Source: Neoceratodus forsteri
Lineage: Eukaryota; Chordata; Ceratodontiformes; Ceratodontidae
Length of the DNA: 64,000 nucleotides
Assembly: GCA_016271365.2 (NCBI GenBank)
Contig: CM057452.1
Coordinates: 825,498,001-825,562,000 of the forward strand
Reading direction: 5' to 3'
Shown: positions 59,961 to 64,000 of the stretch, piece by piece
Position numbering within the stretch: the first letter of the stretch is position 1
How the letters are laid out: the number at the start of each line of letters is the position of its first letter
Made by a program: the position numbers and the translations under genes
The notes under the pieces: model-generated
Databases searched by the model: none
Told to the model about the DNA's origin: nothing
Seen by the model: only the letters and a program-made list of their open reading frames with translations

Positions 59961-60384
59961 ATCAAATAGTGGAGGAACAGACTTTGCTGTTTTAAATTAG
60001 AAACATCCCCAACTCAGCTATTGTGTAGTGTGACCATGTGAGTTATCAGGTCTGACAGTGCCACACAGATCTGCAATTCTACAATGTAAGATAATGGTAC
60101 AGCAGTACTGTGCACAGAATAGTGTACTGACACATAATTGTCTTATTCCGGGGTAACATCAATAGGCATTAACAGTCAACATTCAACAAAGCTTCCTAAA
60201 ACCACTGCCAGATATTGGCATGTTATCAGAGTGATGATTATCAATACACTGTCATTCAGATGACATAAGAAATCTATTAGATACAAAAAAAGTTTAATGT
60301 GATGCTTCAACAACTGTTGGGCAGTATGCATGCATAGGACAAACTCACTCGGATGGCAGCAGAACTTCTAAACTTGCTGGCCCA

Positions 60385-60520
60385 TGATGATGGATGTGTC
60401 TTATAGCATGTTTAGACAGCTGTTTGTTATTTCTGTCACCTGCTGCTGGTTGTCCATGATTGGTTGTGTTGCCTTGGTCCTCCCCTCTACTTGCATGTGT
60501 GTGTGTGTGCGTTTGAATAT

Positions 60521-60570
<50 letters not shown>

Positions 60571-60680
60571 AGCTGGAGGGGTTGGGGGGTAATGTGAGGT
60601 AGGGTTTTCAACCCTAACACTGAATTTCCTCACTTTTGTCACTGTGGAACAACCTTAACTGATGCATCAAACTGAGTTTT
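60385..60680 (-). mobile_element. Terminal arm like that of the 32056-34208 foldback element
   Basis: The sequence TGTTATTTCTGTCACCTGCTG, GGTTGTGTTGCCTTGGTCCTC, a long GT tract (60526-60570), AGGGTTTTCAACCCTAACAC and GAACAACCTTAACTGATGCA matches the right arm 33990-34208 in the same orientation. It is the likely right end of the 37-60 kb element. The ~140-bp unit is not present in this arm. Confidence 0.7.
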
Positions 60681-60714
60681 TTTTCCATGAATATATAGAT
60701 ATCCCACAAGTCAC

Positions 60715-60895
60715 TACGGACTGATGACAGCGCAGGGCCTGGAGAACTCTGCACTTCCATATGGAACAGAGGAACAATTACAAAATGCATGGATGGGAAC
60801 ACAGGGCTCAGAGAGTCCTGTGCTCCCACAACAGACTATGTACTATGGACTGATGGGAGTGCAGGATCCTGAAGACCCTGCACTCCCACAACCAA
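60715..60895. repeat. Three successive small hairpins
   Basis: Segments around GCGCAGGGCCTGGAGAACTCT, GGGAACACAGGGCTCAGAG and GGGAGTGCAGGATCCTGAAG are each followed by their partial complements (for example CCTGCACTCCC). They share ACTGATG starts and a spacing of ~60 bases. Confidence 0.6.
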
Positions 60896-60929
60896 ATAAG
60901 GGGAAGATTACAATTTCTAAAACATAAGG

Positions 60930-61330
60930 AAATTCATTGCAAAAAAACATCATTAATGCATCAGTTAGGGTTCATATTAAAGTGACAAAACCTAACACCC
61001 CACCCAATAACCCAACCCCACCCCCACCCACCACACACCAACAAGCATCAGAGTGTGCCTTTGGGTTGTCGACCCCAATGTTCACCCCATTCTTCTATGC
61101 TGTATCATCTCAGCTTCCTTACACATGGAATGGGGTGAGCATTAGGGCTAACAACCCCAAGGCATACCCCAACACCTGTTGGTGTATGGAGGGTGGGGGT
61201 GGGGTGGTAGGGTTGGTTGGGGGTGGGGTTGACTGTTAGGGTTGGGATCCCTAATACCACATTTCCATATTTTTGTTGCTTTAATATGAACCCTAACTGG
61301 TGCATTAACAAAATTTTTTGCAATGAATTA
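60930..61330. mobile_element. TTAGGG-end foldback element, copy 2
   Basis: Arms GAAATTCATTGCAAAAAAAC...TTAATGCATCAGTTAGGGTT and complement ending TTTTTTGCAATGAATT, with inner AATGGGGTGAGCATTAGGGC and complement. Same architecture as 100-500. Confidence 0.8.
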
Positions 61331-61344
61331 CACTGGTGCAAAAG

Positions 61345-61760
61345 CACGAGTATAGTTAGGGTTGATGAGGGTGTCTAATGTTAAAGGGCAATTTTTGAAG
61401 TTAATAACTTGGTAATGGTTTAATGGATTTGCATATTTGTGATGTAGAACTGCTGGAGGTAGGTCTGTTTATGTGGTAAATTTTATTTTAATTGCTTTTG
61501 TTGTTTTTGAGATACAGAATGTTGAAAATACAGGTTTTGCGTTTTTTTGCTCACCTGTATCTCAAAAATGGCTTTAGGTTCTTGGTTGAACTTTTCAGGG
61601 TAGAAAGCCTTGGCCACACAGATGTACCTTTTGAAGGTTAGGTGAAAACTATTGATCTGTTCCAAAGTTATTCAATTTTGCATTTTCCATTATTTCATAT
61701 GGGAAAAAAATAGATGTCAGGCAAGATGAAGGATTCTATGTCGCAGAAGCAGCCGTGAAG
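61345..61760 (+). repeat. Non-coding module, shorter third copy
   Basis: It starts GTATAGTTAGGGTTGATGAGG, then GTTAATAACTTGGTAATGG and CTTTTCAGGGTAGAAAGCC, matching blocks in 28046-28445 (inverted) and 29585 onward. It directly follows the foldback element 60930-61330. Confidence 0.6.
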
Positions 61761-62470
61761 CGGGATTCTATGTCAGAGACAGTTGATGTGTTTGTCATTT
61801 TTTTCTCCACTTAACAAGAGAAACAAATTAAGTAATTCTGATGTTTATTTTCCTTTTGTTTTTAACTTGTAGCTTTATGGACATTAGGAATGGCTGGAAA
61901 TCACTGGAGGGGGATTTTCTTGAGTACTGCAGCCACAGCTGGAACTCCTGCTAATAGCTGCAGTTACAGATGTGAGGCACACTTTTCCTGGTGTCTAGTG
62001 ACACTCCCACCCTCCAATCACTGTGCCTACCACCCTACCCATTATTTCATAATAGTTGTCGGCATTGGGGTACCCAATCCCTGTGTCAGCATTCACACGC
62101 CCCCCAAGTACTGTTGGACAATGGGGCGCCCACTCCCAGTGTCCCCAAATAATGATACTTTTTTCAGTTACCTGAAAAAAACAGAAAACAGTCCTGTGAC
62201 AACTTTAACAGTTTTTTTAACTTGAAAGAAAGAAAACCATCCCTTGTCATCACCCCTGACTACCCTCTCCCATCCATACCCTCTCACTGAGCACCCACCT
62301 CCCCTACCCCCCCTTTACCCTATACTTACCTACGGAGGTTGTCCACTGTCATCTTCTGTGGACTGGGACACATCTACACTCTTTAAAGCCGAACCAAAAA
62401 TTGACCAATGAAGCTAAGTGCGGTATAATGTATTTCAATGGCATTTTGAACTTATGTTGATGTCTGTGTC
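61760..62470. other. Unassigned sequence with one short open frame
   Basis: An 111-codon frame at 61890-62225 on + has no motif I recognise and low-complexity C-rich flanks. Not called as a gene. Confidence 0.4.
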
Positions 62471-62474
62471 ATTT

Positions 62475-62690
62475 TGGGGAATTTTTCTACCAAATTTTCA
62501 ACGTGGCCTTTTTGAGTCCCCATCTCATGAACACTGTGACTGTCATTTTGTTACTGATGCTTGGAAGGTGATTTTGTGGCTGCTGCATGAAATCACCTTT
62601 CAGGACTGATTAATGAAAAGACAGGGCCAGTGTTCATGAGATGGGGTCCCAAAAAGCCTGTGTTGAAACTTTGGTTGAAAATTAAAAAAA
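62475..62690. mobile_element. Inverted-repeat (foldback) element
   Basis: AATTTTTCTACCAAATTTTC, GGCCTTTTTGAGTCCC and CATCTCATGAACACTG are matched in reverse complement by 62625-62685. The centre contains a second inverted pair (GGTGATTTTGTGG, GAAATCACC). Confidence 0.7.
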
Positions 62691-62763
62691 AAATGACCAA
62701 GTTACACATGCTTCTCGAAATTTTTCTACGCACATGTTTCTCTTCACAAAATAAAGGGTCCTA

Positions 62764-64000
62764 CAAGAGCTCACAAAGCTCAGGGTGGACAAGGCAATGG
62801 GACCTGTTGGCATACATCCCAGGGTACAAAAGAAGCTATGGGTGGAACTAGCAGAGCCATTATCAGAACTGTTTAGTGAGTCTCTGAGCACAAGAGAGGT
62901 CCCAGAAGTCTGGAGAAAGGCTCATGTGATCCCGCTCCATAAGAGTGGTAGCAGGGAGGAGGCTGGGAACTACAGACCAGTCAGTCTTACCTCAGTAGTG
63001 GGCAAGATTATAGAAGCACTCCTTAAGGAAAGGATAGTGCAACACCTGGAATCCATAGCAGCACAGGATCCAAGACAGCATGAGTTTACAAAAGGAAGGT
63101 CCTGCCAAACTAATCTCATAGATTTCTTTGGCTGGGTAACCAGAGTGGTGGACCAAGGGGAAGCAGTTGATGCCACCTACCTTGACTTCAGCAAAGCTTT
63201 TGATACTGTTCCACATAGAAGATTGATTAATAAGCTGGGTAGGCTCAGGATGGGTCAGAAGTTGATCAGCTGGGTGGTAAACTGGTTGATGGGCAGAAAA
63301 CAGAGAGTAGTAGTAAAAGGTACACAGTCAGAAGAGATGCAAGTCACAAGTCGGTACCTCAGGGATCAGTCCTGGGGCCAGTCCTCTTCAATATCTTCAT
63401 CAGTGATATTGCAGATGGACTGGAGGGTAAGGTTTGTCTGTTTGCAGATGACATCAAGATCTGCAACAGAGTAGATGATCCAGATGGCGTGGGCAGAATG
63501 AGAAGAGATCTGGATAAACTGGTAAAATGGTCAGAAGAGTGGTAACTGGGGTTTTAATGCAAAGAAGTGCAAGATCATGCATGTAGGGAAAAGAAACCAT
63601 GAAGCCACCTATAGGTTAGCAGGGGGGTTGCTGGTAATCACAAGGGAAGAAAGAGACTTGGGCATCACAATCACCGATGTCCTGAAATCATTCAAGCAGA
63701 CCACTAAAGTAGTAGGTAAGGCTAAGGGGATGTTGGGGTGTATTAATAGGGGTATCACAAGTTGGAAGAGGGAGGTAAATAATCCCCCTTTACAAGACAC
63801 TGGTTAGGCCCCAACTGAAGTACTGCATGCAGTATTGGAGGCCACACCCTCACAAGGACATTAACCAAACTGAGGTAGTCCAGAGAAGGGCAACCAAAAT
63901 GGTGCAGGAACTGCATCAAAAAACATATGAGGACAGATTAACAGAACTGAATATGTATACCCTAGAGCAAAAGAGGGAGAGCGGTAATATGATCGAAACA
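62764..64000 (+). mobile_element. CR1 LINE, plus strand, truncated by the window end
   Basis: It begins inside ORF2 at the RT entry and continues to the window end before the C-terminus. A different subfamily from the minus-strand CR1s (Lys/Glu-rich differences throughout), but the same block order. Confidence 0.85.
62785..64000 (+). pseudogene. CR1 ORF2 reverse transcriptase (plus strand, partial)
   Basis: The open part 62785-63474 reads DKAMGPVGIHPRVQKKLWVE, VIPLHKSGSREEAGNYRPVS, LLKERIVQHLESI, YLDFSKAFDTVPHRRLINKL and LMGRKQRVVVKG. A frame change comes at about 63355, just before the VPQGSVLGP-type block. The catalytic region reads LFADDIKI-like at about 63438-63460 in the second frame. 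Farther on are ERDLGITITDVLK, RGITSWKREV and VQRRATKMVQELHQKTYEDR. It runs off the window end, so its C-terminus is not seen. Same polymerase family as 21855-24560. Confidence 0.85.

Overview
The window is almost entirely transposable elements at different stages of decay. No single-copy host gene, rRNA gene or functional tRNA gene could be supported. The mix suggests a non-mammalian vertebrate with a large repeat-rich genome, most likely a fish-grade vertebrate such as a lungfish, other bony fish or cartilaginous fish. It contains Tx1/L1-clade LINEs, L2-like LINEs, CR1 LINEs with a GDSL-type ORF1 esterase, a V-SINE-like SINE, a Helitron replicase and many foldback elements. The species cannot be named from the sequence.

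Layout. 1-500 is a foldback (palindromic) element beside a TA tract. 1211-7601 is a nearly full-length Tx1/L1 LINE on the + strand with a 17-bp target-site duplication. 7619-16990 is a second, diverged Tx1/L1 LINE on the - strand, split by an L2-like LINE (12185-14955). 17390-18125 is a cluster of short repeats in both orientations. 18125-28045 is a three-level nest: an L2-like LINE (+) is split by a CR1 (-), which is itself split by another CR1 (-). 28050-37340 is mostly non-coding: hairpins, a 176-186 bp tandem repeat, repeated modules, and a foldback element (32056-34208) with arms of about 400 bp.

The most unusual region is 37344-60680. It has three arrays of a ~140-bp unit. A - strand Myb/SANT-like gene has three exons that join in phase, and two of the arrays lie inside its introns. 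Next to it is a - strand SGNH-hydrolase-like gene. Diverging from these on the + strand is a decayed Helitron Rep/Pif1-like helicase frame, followed by a USP-type ubiquitin protease. A V-SINE-like element has inserted in the Rep domain. The region closes with an arm (about 60385-60680) matching the arms of the 32056-34208 foldback element, whose arms also carry one copy of the ~140-bp unit. This may be one giant Helitron-like or composite transposon, or a Helitron nested in another element; the sequence alone does not decide.

Right of this are another foldback element, a further copy of the non-coding module, an inverted-repeat element and a CR1 (+) cut by the window end. All recognisable coding regions carry stops or frameshifts, so nothing here is likely to be active.
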